Part shown: in pieces, positions 16,275 to 23,579 of the stretch
Layout of the letters: the number at the start of each line of letters is the position of its first letter
Numbering within the stretch: position 1 is the first letter of the stretch
From: Flavobacterium tyrosinilyticum
GTDB taxonomy: Bacteria; Bacteroidota; Bacteroidia; Flavobacteriales; Flavobacteriaceae
Direction: 5' to 3'
NCBI RefSeq assembly: GCF_023656565.1
Contig: NZ_JAMOKG010000002.1
Span: 1,246,030 to 1,310,029 of the forward strand
DNA: 64,000 bases
Notes under the pieces: generated by a model
What the model was told of the DNA's origin: nothing
The model's input: only the letters and a program-made list of their open reading frames with translations
Database searches by the model: none
Position numbers and translations under genes: made by a program

Positions 16275-17066
16275 TTAAGAATTACCATAAAGGTTTGATT
16301 CCCCTCCATCAATAGCAATGGTCTGTCCGTTTACATATTGGCATTCATCGCTAAGAAGAAATGCAACAAGGTTACCTACGTCTTCAGGTTTTCCTAATCT
16401 TCTTGTAGGGTTTCTTTGTGCGTATGTTGTTTCAGCAGCTTTAGGGTCTGATGGATTTACCTGTTTAAAAGCTTCTGCCACCATTGGGGTAAGAATAGCT
16501 CCAGGTGCGATTGCATTGGTATAAATTCCATCTTTACCGTATTCTATTGCTGCATTTTTGGTCATACCCGAAACGGCATGTTTACTTGCAACATAAGGCA
16601 TCTGATTAATAACCCCTCTGATTCCGCCTACAGAAGCTACGTTTACAATTTTTCCTCCGCCGTTTTTCTGCATTACCGGGATCACATATTTTAGACCGTA
16701 ATAGACTCCCATAAGATTGATGTCAATTACTTTTTTAAATATATTAATGTCATAATCCACTATTGAGGCCTGTTTTCCTTCGATACCGGCATTGTTGTAG
16801 AATCCGTCGATACGGCCAAACTCTTCAACTGTTTTGTCTACATAATTTTTGACAGCTTGTTCGTCTGAAACGTCAGCGATTATGGTTATGATTTTTGCAT
16901 TTGGAGCAACTGAATGGATTTCTGCTTTTGCTTTTTCGAGTGCTTCGGCATTGTAATCTACAATTGACAGATTGGCTCCTTTTACTGCTACTGCTTTACT
17001 TGCTGCTAGTCCGAGCCCCATAGCTGCTCCAGTAATGATAATTGTTTTGTCTTTAAAAATGCTCAT
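16275..17066 (-). CDS. Short-chain dehydrogenase/reductase
   Basis: 263 residues, a classical SDR. The nucleotide-binding TGAAMGLG motif is at 13-20, NNAG is near 91, and the catalytic Ser and YxxxK are in VASVGGIRGVINQMPYVASK. The C-terminal segment QYVNGQTIAIDGGES is typical. Asp at the end of the second strand (SIVDYN) points to NAD rather than NADP. It follows a TetR gene by 58 bases on the same strand, and both have the same palindrome upstream, so it is probably the TetR target. Substrate unknown. Confidence 0.85.
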   Translation of the reverse strand: MSIFKDKTIIITGAAMGLGLAASKAVAVKGANLSIVDYNAEALEKAKAEIHSVAPNAKIITIIADVSDEQAVKNYVDKTVEEFGRIDGFYNNAGIEGKQASIVDYDINIFKKVIDINLMGVYYGLKYVIPVMQKNGGGKIVNVASVGGIRGVINQMPYVASKHAVSGMTKNAAIEYGKDGIYTNAIAPGAILTPMVAEAFKQVNPSDPKAAETTYAQRNPTRRLGKPEDVGNLVAFLLSDECQYVNGQTIAIDGGESNLYGNS

Positions 17067-17087
17067 GATATATAGTATTAAAATATG

Positions 17088-17111
17088 TTAATTGAAAAAT
17101 TATTCATTTAA
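17088..17111. promoter_or_regulatory. TetR operator candidate upstream of the SDR gene
   Basis: TTAATTGAA-AAATTA-TTCATTTAA: 9-base inverted half-sites with a 6-base spacer. Spacer and right half are identical to the site at 17713-17736. It starts 22 bases before the SDR ATG. Confidence 0.65.
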
Positions 17112-17124
17112 AATTAAAAAAATG

Positions 17125-17703
17125 CTAGCTTATACCTCTCCAGACCAAATCAAAGCAGTCATCGATGAGCTGCTGGCTTAATGGAAATAACTTTTGTATG
17201 ATGCCTGTAGAGCAGGAGCGTACCGCACCATCAAAAAAGCTGATCAGTATAATGGCATCCAGTGCTTTTATAATTCCTTCTCGCTGTCCTTTTTCTAGAA
17301 GATCATAAAGAGGTTTGTTCTGTTTTTCGTACTCGGCCAGTTGTTTGGAGAAATTAAGCTGTATATAGCCAGACTGTTGATATTGGTCGATAAATACGGT
17401 TTCATCATAATGGTTTAGCCTGTAGTTAAGCATATTGATATAAATCTGCTTAAGTGATTGCCTTACGGGTAAATTAATGTCAAAGTCACGATACATGGCC
17501 TGCGTCATTTTATCCTCGACAGCGGCATAAGCCAATTGTACCACCTCTTCTTTGTTTTTAAAGTAGATGTAAAGGGTTCCTGCCGCAACTCCGGCCGTTT
17601 TGCTTATGCCAGAAATGGTCACGCTTTCTAATCCCTGTCTGCCTGTAAGTACATATACAGAATTCAAAATTTTCTCTCTTTTATCTAGATCTAAAGGTCT
17701 CAT
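17125..17703 (-). CDS. TetR/AcrR family transcriptional regulator
   Basis: 192 residues. The N-terminal helix-turn-helix (VTISGISKTAGVAAGTLYIYFKNKEEVVQLAY, ~23-54) is diagnostic for TetR. The rest is the helical ligand/dimer domain (FIDQYQQSGYIQLNF..., then LISFFDGAVRSCSTG). Members normally repress and release DNA on binding a small molecule. Palindromes TTAAATGAA-N6-TTCATTTAA lie directly before this gene and before the SDR gene, indicating autoregulation and control of the SDR. Confidence 0.88.
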   Translation of the reverse strand: MRPLDLDKREKILNSVYVLTGRQGLESVTISGISKTAGVAAGTLYIYFKNKEEVVQLAYAAVEDKMTQAMYRDFDINLPVRQSLKQIYINMLNYRLNHYDETVFIDQYQQSGYIQLNFSKQLAEYEKQNKPLYDLLEKGQREGIIKALDAIILISFFDGAVRSCSTGIIQKLFPLSQQLIDDCFDLVWRGIS

Positions 17704-17712
17704 ATAGTAAAG

Positions 17713-17736
17713 TTAAATGAAAAATTATTCATTTAA
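17713..17736. promoter_or_regulatory. TetR operator candidate upstream of the tetR-type gene
   Basis: TTAAATGAA-AAATTA-TTCATTTAA: perfect 9-base inverted half-sites, 6-base spacer, starting 10 bases before the regulator ATG. Same site type as 17088-17111. Confidence 0.7.
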
Positions 17737-17805
17737 ATAAAGTTGTTTGAATTATAACTTTTCTTTAACGCATTTTGGGCAGTATTCTCAATTGCTATTA
17801 TTTTC

Positions 17806-18228
17806 TCATAATTCATAGCCAATCTCCCATATATGTCCAAAAGGATCTTTTAGCTTTCCAATTCTCCAGTCTTCTTCGGTTACCATGGGACAAATCTGTA
17901 TTGCACCAAATTTTAGTGCATTTTCAAATATTTTATCTGCATTTTTAGTTTCGAGAATTATTCTGATTAGTGTATTAAATGCTGGATTTTCACTGCCATC
18001 ACAGGGTGTTTCGTCACTAAGATAAAATTCGGCGCCTTCAATTTGCAATACAGAAGATATTTTATTGTTATCCCCTTCAAATCTTTTAGATTCAACAGCG
18101 CCAAAAGCGTCAGTGTAAAATTTAACCGCTTTTAATCCGTCATTCACTGTCAGGAAAGGCTTGATTTGAGCTTTCTGAGGCGTAATTTTTTCTTGTTTTT
18201 TTTCTTCTTCCAATTTCATAAACTTCAA
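17806..18228 (-). CDS. VOC/glyoxalase-fold protein (PhnB-like)
   Basis: 140 residues. After a lysine/glutamate-rich N-terminus the single VOC module starts at IKPFLTVNDGLKAVKFYTDAFGA (paired beta-alpha-beta). It ends with MVTEEDWRIGKLKDPFGHIWEIGYEL, a typical C-terminal VOC strand with the DPFGHxWE motif. Such proteins include glyoxalases, dioxygenases and resistance proteins; the exact activity is unclear. A start 9 bases downstream (MKLEEEKK) is equally possible. Monocistronic. Confidence 0.8.
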   Translation of the reverse strand: MKFMKLEEEKKQEKITPQKAQIKPFLTVNDGLKAVKFYTDAFGAVESKRFEGDNNKISSVLQIEGAEFYLSDETPCDGSENPAFNTLIRIILETKNADKIFENALKFGAIQICPMVTEEDWRIGKLKDPFGHIWEIGYEL

Positions 18229-18421
18229 TTATATGTTACTATAAAAATAGTGTTTTTTTTAACTATACTATTTTCAATAGTTTAAGTGCGGTTGATTTCT
18301 AGCATTTATTCGGAAACGGTTTGAATATCTTGTTGGCGTATTGGGCGAAATAAGTGCCAGCGAATAGGGTTAGGGATAACCATTATGGATGTTGCTTATC
18401 CAGCGGTTTACAATTAATTTT

Positions 18422-18429
18422 TATATTTG
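18422..18429 (+). promoter_or_regulatory. Candidate -7 box of the 18449 SDR gene
   Basis: TATATTTG matches TAnnTTTG. Transcription would begin near 18435, which leaves almost no leader for the ATG at 18440 and favours the ATG at 18449. Confidence 0.45.
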
Positions 18430-18448
18430 AGTAATTTAAATGAAGAAA

Positions 18449-19237
18449 ATGAGCGAAAAAACGAAACCTTATGCCTTAATAACGGGTGCCAGCAAAGGCA
18501 TTGGAAAATCTATTGCTTATGAATTGGCCAAACAGGGTTATCCGCTATTGCTTGTTGCAAGAAGTGACGAGGAATTAAAAGCATTATCTAATGATCTTCA
18601 AGATAAATACGGCATCAATGCTTTTATTTTACCTCTTGATCTTTCAACAAATGGCGCATCGCAAAAAGTAACCGATTGGATAAAAAGTAATAATTACCCA
18701 CTTGGAATTCTAGTTAATAATGCTGGTTATGGCGTGTGGGGCGATTTTAGTCAGTCTGCACTAAGCGATCAGCTTGGCATGATGCAACTCAACATGAATG
18801 TAGTGGTAGAGCTTTCGCATTTATTGGTTCCCATACTTTCACAACAAAAACAAGCCTACATTTTAAATATATCGAGTACCGCTGCCTATCAAGCTGTGCC
18901 TACGCTAGCAGTTTATTCGGCTACAAAGGCTTTTGTTTTGTCGTTTACCCGTGCCTTGCGTTTCGAATTGGCTCAAACCTCAATTTCGGTAACCTGTTTT
19001 AGTCCAGGTCCAGTGGATACTGGTTTTGCCGCAAGAGCTGGTTTAAGCGCTTTAAACAAAATGGCAGAAAAGTTTAATATGCAGCCAGATGAAGTGGCAA
19101 AAATGGCTGTAAAAGCTATGTTCAGCAAAAAATCAGAAGTTATTCCGGGTTTTACCAATATCATTTCAGTTTACGCCAACCGTATATTACCAAAGGCTTT
19201 CATAGAAAAAACCGCGGCTGGAATTTATAAGATTTAA
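18449..19237 (+). CDS. Short-chain dehydrogenase, DltE/YqjQ type
   Basis: 262 residues from the ATG at 18449 (MSEKTKPYALITGASKGIG); an in-frame ATG at 18440 would add three residues. TGASKGIG and an Arg after the second strand (LLVARSDEELK) suggest NADP. NNAGYG, the Ser in NISSTAAYQAVPTLAVYSATK and YxxxK are intact. The C-terminal segment with FSPGPVDTGFAARAG and an amphipathic end is that of the DltE-like subgroup of unknown physiological substrate. It ends about 30 bases before the promoter of the poly-Cys leader. Confidence 0.85.
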   Translation: MSEKTKPYALITGASKGIGKSIAYELAKQGYPLLLVARSDEELKALSNDLQDKYGINAFILPLDLSTNGASQKVTDWIKSNNYPLGILVNNAGYGVWGDFSQSALSDQLGMMQLNMNVVVELSHLLVPILSQQKQAYILNISSTAAYQAVPTLAVYSATKAFVLSFTRALRFELAQTSISVTCFSPGPVDTGFAARAGLSALNKMAEKFNMQPDEVAKMAVKAMFSKKSEVIPGFTNIISVYANRILPKAFIEKTAAGIYKI

Positions 19238-19267
19238 TTTTTTTTCGAAAAAAATATAAAAATATTC

Positions 19268-19298
19268 TTTGCAATAGAAAAAATATATATTATGTTTG
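19268..19298 (+). promoter_or_regulatory. Consensus Bacteroidota promoter of the poly-Cys/PhyH operon
   Basis: TTTG (19268-19271), exactly 19 bases, then TATGTTTG (19291-19298): a full match to the -33 TTTG / -7 TAnnTTTG consensus. The expected transcription start is near 19303-19306, about 20 bases before the poly-cysteine ORF ATG. Confidence 0.75.
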
Positions 19299-19325
19299 TA
19301 TTAAATTCTACTAATTCTATAGAGT

Positions 19326-19514
19326 ATGTCAGATAAAAGAAAAAATACGTTTAATTTTCCTAAAGGTCGAATGCAAGCAAATATGCGAATGTGTTGTTGC
19401 TGTTGTTGTTGCAGCAATCTTTTAGACAAAATTATAAACACTATTATTTCATTTATTAAATCTATATTATCATGGGATCTTCTTATAAAACCTTCACTCT
19501 TACTGAGCAATTAA
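19326..19514 (+). CDS. Poly-cysteine leader ORF (candidate attenuator peptide)
   Basis: 62 codons starting MSDKRKNTFNFPKGRMQANM. Seven consecutive cysteine codons (residues 23-29, 19392-19412) are followed by a hydrophobic Ile/Ser-rich tail. It opens about 20 bases after the predicted start of transcription, and its end overlaps the start of the PhyH-like gene by 43 bases in another frame, so translation of the two is likely coupled. A hairpin TTGCTG/CAGCAA (19397-19416) overlaps the cysteine codons. Poly-cysteine leaders acting as cysteine-responsive attenuators are known in mycobacteria; a similar role here is inference. It could also be a chance TGT-repeat. Confidence 0.55.
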   Translation: MSDKRKNTFNFPKGRMQANMRMCCCCCCCSNLLDKIINTIISFIKSILSWDLLIKPSLLLSN

Positions 19515-20278
19515 CTAATGAGCAAATAAACTTTTTTAACGAACATGGTTTTATCCATTTCAAAAAATTTATAAATCCAGAAACAGTTTCATCCATCATT
19601 GATGCTTCCAAACAAGTGGAGCAAAAATGGATTGAAAACAATCTTCAAAAAGTAAATGGTGTTCCTATTAAATTTGGAAAAGATTTAGATGGTTCTCCTA
19701 TTGTACAACGTTTTGCTTTTATCAATCAGCATCATCAAGCCTTAAGCGGTCTTTTACTTGATCCAAGATTTAATGGTTTGTTGCCATTGGCAGGTGAAGG
19801 CGCAAGATTAGGAACTGAAGAAAAAGACGGAATGGTTTTCAATCATTATATCAACGGGCCAGAAAGTAAGTTTACAAAAATGGGCTGGCACACAGACGGT
19901 TTAAGAGATATTTTTTATGGTGGAAAATTAAACCCGATGCTAAATGTGGGTATTCATTTAAGTACTTTAAAACCTGAAAATGGCGGTCTTAAAATCATTC
20001 CAGGTACACACAAGCAAAGTATTTATCAAATGCTTTTTCGTAAAAAATACTTTTTGGATCATCAAGCCGATCCAGACGAAGTTTCTATCAATCCAGAAGC
20101 TGGAGATTTAACTATTCACGATGGCCGTTTGTGGCACAGAGTGGCGCAATCCTCTATTCGTGGCGAAGAGAGTAGAAGAAGGGTTATTTATGTTCCGATT
20201 ATAGCAGGAAAATATGCTCCTAAAAACGAGAACAGTCCAACGGTTTTCTATCAACGTTTTGCAGGTATTGTTAAATAA
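19472..20278 (+). CDS. Phytanoyl-CoA dioxygenase (PhyH) family protein
   Basis: 268 residues, an Fe(II)/2-oxoglutarate oxygenase. It has the PhyH N-terminus (LTNEQINFFNEHGFIHFKKFINPETV). The metal triad is visible as HTD in KMGWHTDGLRDIF and the distal His in LTIHDGRLWHRVAQSS, with the 2-oxoglutarate Arg shortly after. It is the first full gene of an operon with a 49-residue protein, a CDP-alcohol phosphatidyltransferase and GtrA, so lipid or surface-glycolipid hydroxylation is a reasonable inference. The start overlaps the poly-cysteine leader ORF. Confidence 0.85.
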   Translation: MGSSYKTFTLTEQLTNEQINFFNEHGFIHFKKFINPETVSSIIDASKQVEQKWIENNLQKVNGVPIKFGKDLDGSPIVQRFAFINQHHQALSGLLLDPRFNGLLPLAGEGARLGTEEKDGMVFNHYINGPESKFTKMGWHTDGLRDIFYGGKLNPMLNVGIHLSTLKPENGGLKIIPGTHKQSIYQMLFRKKYFLDHQADPDEVSINPEAGDLTIHDGRLWHRVAQSSIRGEESRRRVIYVPIIAGKYAPKNENSPTVFYQRFAGIVK

Positions 20279-20280
20279 TT

Positions 20281-20430
20281 ATGCTGATTGTTCTCGCATT
20301 TAGTTATCTGGTTAGATCAGGTAAGCTAAAAAGTGCCAGCGATTTCTTTAAAAGTAAGCAAAGAAAAATCAAATTGAAAATTGCAAAAGTAGAATTGGCA
20401 ATCCTGTCAGGTTTACAAATATTGGGCTAA
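20281..20430 (+). CDS. 49-residue operon-embedded small protein
   Basis: A short ORF, MLIVLAFSYLVRSGKLKSAS..., with a hydrophobic N-terminus and a strongly basic middle (FFKSKQRKIKLKIAK), ending AILSGLQILG. It fits exactly between its neighbours: two bases after the PhyH stop and two bases before the phosphatidyltransferase ATG. Such tight packing argues for real translation, perhaps as a small membrane-associated or coupling peptide. Composition also fits a C-terminal remnant. No family recognised. Confidence 0.5.
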   Translation: MLIVLAFSYLVRSGKLKSASDFFKSKQRKIKLKIAKVELAILSGLQILG

Positions 20431-20432
20431 TA

Positions 20433-21119
20433 ATGGGAAAAGAAATACAGGTGGAGGAGTATAGTACAATTGCGCAAAGAACATTTTCGGACCGCAAGCG
20501 AACTAATATTTTAAAAAGAGCAGAACAGTTAACGATTGTATTTTTGCTTCCCAAAGTGCCTAAATTCATTTCGCCCAACTTGCTTACTTTACTTGGAACA
20601 CTTGGTTCAGGATTCGTTTTTTTAGCTTTTGTTTTAGGAACTTATTTGGCCAATTGGTATTTGCTTTTGGGTATTATCGGATTGGCTATAAATTGGTTAG
20701 GCGATTCTTTAGACGGAAGATTGGCTTATTACAGAAATATTCCACGCCGCTGGTATGGTTTTGCGCTCGATATTATCGCCGATTGGATCGGTATTGTACT
20801 TATAGGCTTTGGCTATTACATTTATGCTAAAAATGGCACACAAGTATTAGCCTTTGCTTTTGTTGCATTGTATGGCTGGTCGATTATCATCAGTCAGTTG
20901 CGCTACAAAATTACAAATGAATACAGTATAGATTCTGGCTTAGTTGGTCCAACAGAGCTTCGATTTATTATTGCTTTAATTTTAATTATAGAAGTTTTAT
21001 TTCCTGGATCAATAACTTATTTGGCAGGCTTAATCACCATTACGTTATTTATAATCAATACCATAGACAGCTTGAAACTCTTAAAGTTGGGTGATTTAAA
21101 AGATAAAAACCAAGGCTGA
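20433..21119 (+). CDS. CDP-alcohol phosphatidyltransferase family protein
   Basis: 228 residues with about six membrane segments. The family motif D-x2-D-G-x2-A-...-G-x3-D-x3-D is seen as DSLDGRLAY...YGFALDIIAD; the usual AR is AY here. The enzymes transfer a phosphoalcohol from a CDP-linked lipid or alcohol in the cytoplasmic membrane. The soluble N-terminus (EVEEYSTIAQRTFSDRKRTNILKRAEQ-like) is basic. Operon position between the PhyH gene and GtrA suggests synthesis of a modified or glycosylated lipid. Substrate not predictable. Confidence 0.85.
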   Translation: MGKEIQVEEYSTIAQRTFSDRKRTNILKRAEQLTIVFLLPKVPKFISPNLLTLLGTLGSGFVFLAFVLGTYLANWYLLLGIIGLAINWLGDSLDGRLAYYRNIPRRWYGFALDIIADWIGIVLIGFGYYIYAKNGTQVLAFAFVALYGWSIIISQLRYKITNEYSIDSGLVGPTELRFIIALILIIEVLFPGSITYLAGLITITLFIINTIDSLKLLKLGDLKDKNQG

Positions 21120-21120
21120 A

Positions 21121-21552
21121 ATGTTCAAGAAAAAAGCGATTGTCACTTTTCTGCAGGCGCAAGTTGCGGCATTTTTAGGTGGTATTACCGATTATGGTTT
21201 AATGATTCTATTAACAGAAGTATGTAAGCTGCATTTTACCTTTTCTATTTTAATTTCAGGAACCATTGGTGCCATTATTAATTTCAGCATCAATAGATTT
21301 TGGGTATTTAAAAATCAATTTGGTTATAGTAGCCGCATTAATAGTCAGCTTTTTAAATTTGCGTTGGTTGTATTAGGAAGCATTTCTTTAAAGTCATCTG
21401 GTACGCTTATTTTGCAAAAAGTATTTCAAATTGATTACCGAATCGGAAGATTAATCACCGACAGTTTTGTTTCTTATGGATTTAATTACCCACTGATAAA
21501 ATATTGGGTTTTTAAGACAAAACACAAACAGGATATAATCAAATCAAATTAA
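21121..21552 (+). CDS. GtrA-family membrane protein
   Basis: 143 residues, four membrane segments, starting one base after the previous stop. The family signature is clear: the N-terminal QAQVAAFLGGITDYGLMILL, SGTIGAIINFSINRFWVFK, and the C-terminal FNYPLIKYWVFK. GtrA proteins are thought to help move or flip polyprenyl-linked sugars during O-antigen or cell-wall glycosylation. Last gene of the operon before the inverted-repeat element. Confidence 0.87.
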   Translation: MFKKKAIVTFLQAQVAAFLGGITDYGLMILLTEVCKLHFTFSILISGTIGAIINFSINRFWVFKNQFGYSSRINSQLFKFALVVLGSISLKSSGTLILQKVFQIDYRIGRLITDSFVSYGFNYPLIKYWVFKTKHKQDIIKSN

Positions 21553-21556
21553 TCTT

Positions 21557-21737
21557 TTGGGTGTGATTGTTTTAACACATAGAAACATAGTTAAGAAGCT
21601 TCGGAATTAGATGTGTAAAAAGAATATTAAAAAGAAACTAGTTTCTTAACACATAGCTATGTTTGTTTTAAGCAAGTGAAACGCCTTTTGTAGCCATCCT
21701 GTAGCTATGTTTCTATGTGTTAAAATAAATGCACCCA
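21557..21737. repeat. 181-base inverted-repeat element
   Basis: Left end TTGGGTGTGATTGTTTTAAC then ACATAGAAACATAG (to 21590); right end, inverted, CTATGTTTCTATGTGTTAAA then ATAAATGCACCCAA (21706-21737). About 30 of 34 bases pair. A further palindrome ACATAGCTATGT lies in the middle (21651-21662). No coding capacity, no transposase: a MITE-like element or long-stem RNA between GtrA and the DUF4833 gene. The right end reaches the upstream region of the latter. Confidence 0.7.
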
Positions 21738-21761
21738 ACACTTCATACAAATATTCCGTTT

Positions 21762-22340
21762 ATGAATAAATTATCATTTAAATATTTTACAAAATCACTA
21801 ATCGTTATAACGATCTTAGTAAATATAGTTTCTGAAAATCTATTGGCACAATCTAAAAATCTATCGCCATTAAATTTTCCAACGCCCAAGAATATAGATA
21901 ATATGCTATTTTACATTCAGCGAGATCCTAATATAAACACTGCTATTTATGCCATAAATTACCAAGAAAATGGAAAAATAGATAAAGAGAATCCGATAAA
22001 AGGATATTGGATTCGATATGCTGAGAAAGGAGAGAAGAAAGACTTTAATTATATACAACGCAAATTTGCCTACGGAATAGAAAGCAAAATCTTGAATAAT
22101 GAGGAATTTGAGCTTCAATTTGTATCGTATAAAAAGTTGCCTTTAACCTTGAAAAAGATAGATTCAGATCAAAAATATCATGTTTTTGTAAGTGTAAATC
22201 AGAAAAGAATACAAGTAGAAAAAATATTTGTGCGTATTGAAGGAGGTTCCTTTTGGCTACCAAACGTAAAGTATGCCGAAGTTACCGGAATTGAGGCTTC
22301 TTCAAACAAAGCAATTACAGAAAGGATTCTATTAAAATAA
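21762..22340 (+). CDS. DUF4833 secreted protein
   Basis: 192 residues from the ATG at 21762 (MNKLSFKYFTKSLIVITILV); an ATG at 21729 lies inside the inverted-repeat element and would precede the signal peptide. Cleavage is likely after LLAQ. The core is DUF4833: LFYIQRDPNINTAIYAINY, IKGYWIRYAEKG, FNYIQRKFAYGIESK, EFELQFVSYKKLPLTL, IEGGSFWLPNVKYAEVTG. It forms a beta-rich periplasmic or outer-membrane-associated protein of unknown role. Its neighbourhood with lipid genes may be functional. Confidence 0.82.
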   Translation: MNKLSFKYFTKSLIVITILVNIVSENLLAQSKNLSPLNFPTPKNIDNMLFYIQRDPNINTAIYAINYQENGKIDKENPIKGYWIRYAEKGEKKDFNYIQRKFAYGIESKILNNEEFELQFVSYKKLPLTLKKIDSDQKYHVFVSVNQKRIQVEKIFVRIEGGSFWLPNVKYAEVTGIEASSNKAITERILLK

Positions 22341-22386
22341 GAATATTTGATACGTTAATAATACCTTGCAAGAAATCTTGAAAAAC

Positions 22387-22412
22387 AGCTCATTTATTAT
22401 AATGAGCTTTTT
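22387..22412. terminator. Intrinsic terminator between convergent genes
   Basis: AGCTCATT-TATTAT-AATGAGCT, then TTTTT on the + strand. It ends the DUF4833 transcript, and the reverse sense has a partial T-run for the convergent hydrolase. Confidence 0.7.
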
Positions 22413-22442
22413 AATAATATCGTAAAGCATTACTAATTTTAG

Positions 22443-23579
22443 TTATTTTTTTCGGTTGCTTTTATTTTTTTCGAATATTTCATTTAATGTCTCTTCCATA
22501 ATTCTCGCTGTCTCGTTACCACTTTGATTTGTAATAATGAATGCGCCTAGATCATATTTCGGAACTATATAAATATAACATTGAGAACGTGGCACTCCAC
22601 CATGATGAAGGTAAAAGGTTCCCAGTTCTTTATCATCTGTTGCAATATTCCAGAAATAACCAATACTAAACTCCTTGTCAAATTTTACAATTGGTTGATG
22701 TGATTCGGCTACAACTTTATTATTCTTCAACTGAAACTTAATATATTTAGCCATATCAGGTATTGTTGATTTTATATTGCCCGACGCGCCCCATGGTAAT
22801 TCTGGCATTGGTGTCGTGATTACAGGATTGTCACTATGATAGCCTACCGCAAGCTTTTTGGCTTCCTGAGCAGAAAGGATGATTTTGGTGTTCTGCATGG
22901 CCATGTTTTTTATCAGGTAATCTGTTAATAGCTTTTCGTACTTTGTTTTATAAATTTTTTCTAAAACAAAAGCTATAAGTTGGCTGCCTGCACTTGAATA
23001 CTGATATTTATAACCTGGAACCGAATCAATTTTGACTTTATGAAGATCTCTTAAAAAATCTTTTTCGCTATAGTTCTTATAAAGTTCATTGATTTTTGCT
23101 GGAGTATCGTGGCTGGTGAAATTTTCTAGAATTGTATTGGCTTCCAATGGGAGCATATTTGGTAATCCGCTTGTATGTGAGAGTAAGTGCTTTATAAGAA
23201 TAGGCTGTTTTCCGTACTTTAAATTTGGATAATCTTCGGGTAAATATTTCTGGATATCCTCTTCAATATTCAGTTTATTTTGGCTCACTGCTTCTGCTGT
23301 AAGTGTTCCTGCAAATGTTTTGCTTAAAGAACCAATTTCATAAATGGTTTCATTATTAGGGCAATTATTTTTTCCTTTTTCTAATTCTCCATAATGACCA
23401 ATAAACTCTTTCCCTTTATAAACTATTGCGATTGAAGTAGAATGTATTAGAGGTTTTTTAATCATTCTATTGGCCGCACTATCAATCAAAATTTTAATAT
23501 TAATCTTTTCTGCTTGCGAGCTCTGGGCCAGACAAAAGATAGAAGACAGTAAAAAAATTAAAAGGAATCTATTTTTCAT
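22443..23579 (-). CDS. Serine hydrolase, beta-lactamase family (class C/AmpC fold)
   Basis: 378 residues, signal peptide LIFLLSSIFCLAQ. The penicillin-recognising fold is shown by the nucleophile tetrad in EIGSLSKTFAGTL (S-L-S-K), a Tyr-containing second motif in YKYQYSSAGSQL, and the HxG motif in LHHGGVP. Members include esterases, D-aminopeptidases and PBP-like enzymes; an actual beta-lactamase is not implied. It is likely periplasmic. Monocistronic, convergent with the DUF4833 gene. Confidence 0.83.
   Translation of the reverse strand: MKNRFLLIFLLSSIFCLAQSSQAEKINIKILIDSAANRMIKKPLIHSTSIAIVYKGKEFIGHYGELEKGKNNCPNNETIYEIGSLSKTFAGTLTAEAVSQNKLNIEEDIQKYLPEDYPNLKYGKQPILIKHLLSHTSGLPNMLPLEANTILENFTSHDTPAKINELYKNYSEKDFLRDLHKVKIDSVPGYKYQYSSAGSQLIAFVLEKIYKTKYEKLLTDYLIKNMAMQNTKIILSAQEAKKLAVGYHSDNPVITTPMPELPWGASGNIKSTIPDMAKYIKFQLKNNKVVAESHQPIVKFDKEFSIGYFWNIATDDKELGTFYLHHGGVPRSQCYIYIVPKYDLGAFIITNQSGNETARIMEETLNEIFEKNKSNRKK

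Noticed and set aside
19301..19510. Reverse-strand frame with a poly-glutamine run over the cysteine codons
   Set aside because: It is the complement of the TGT/TGC repeat; no promoter or start context on that strand, while the + strand has a full consensus promoter.
18350..20350. 12-base match AAGTGCCAGCGA at 18352 and 20330 as a possible repeat pair
   Set aside because: Too short, no flanking similarity and no inverted structure.
22443..23579. Antibiotic-resistance beta-lactamase
   Set aside because: The S-L-S-K and H-G-G motifs fit the broad serine hydrolase family; nothing specific to clinical AmpC enzymes was seen.
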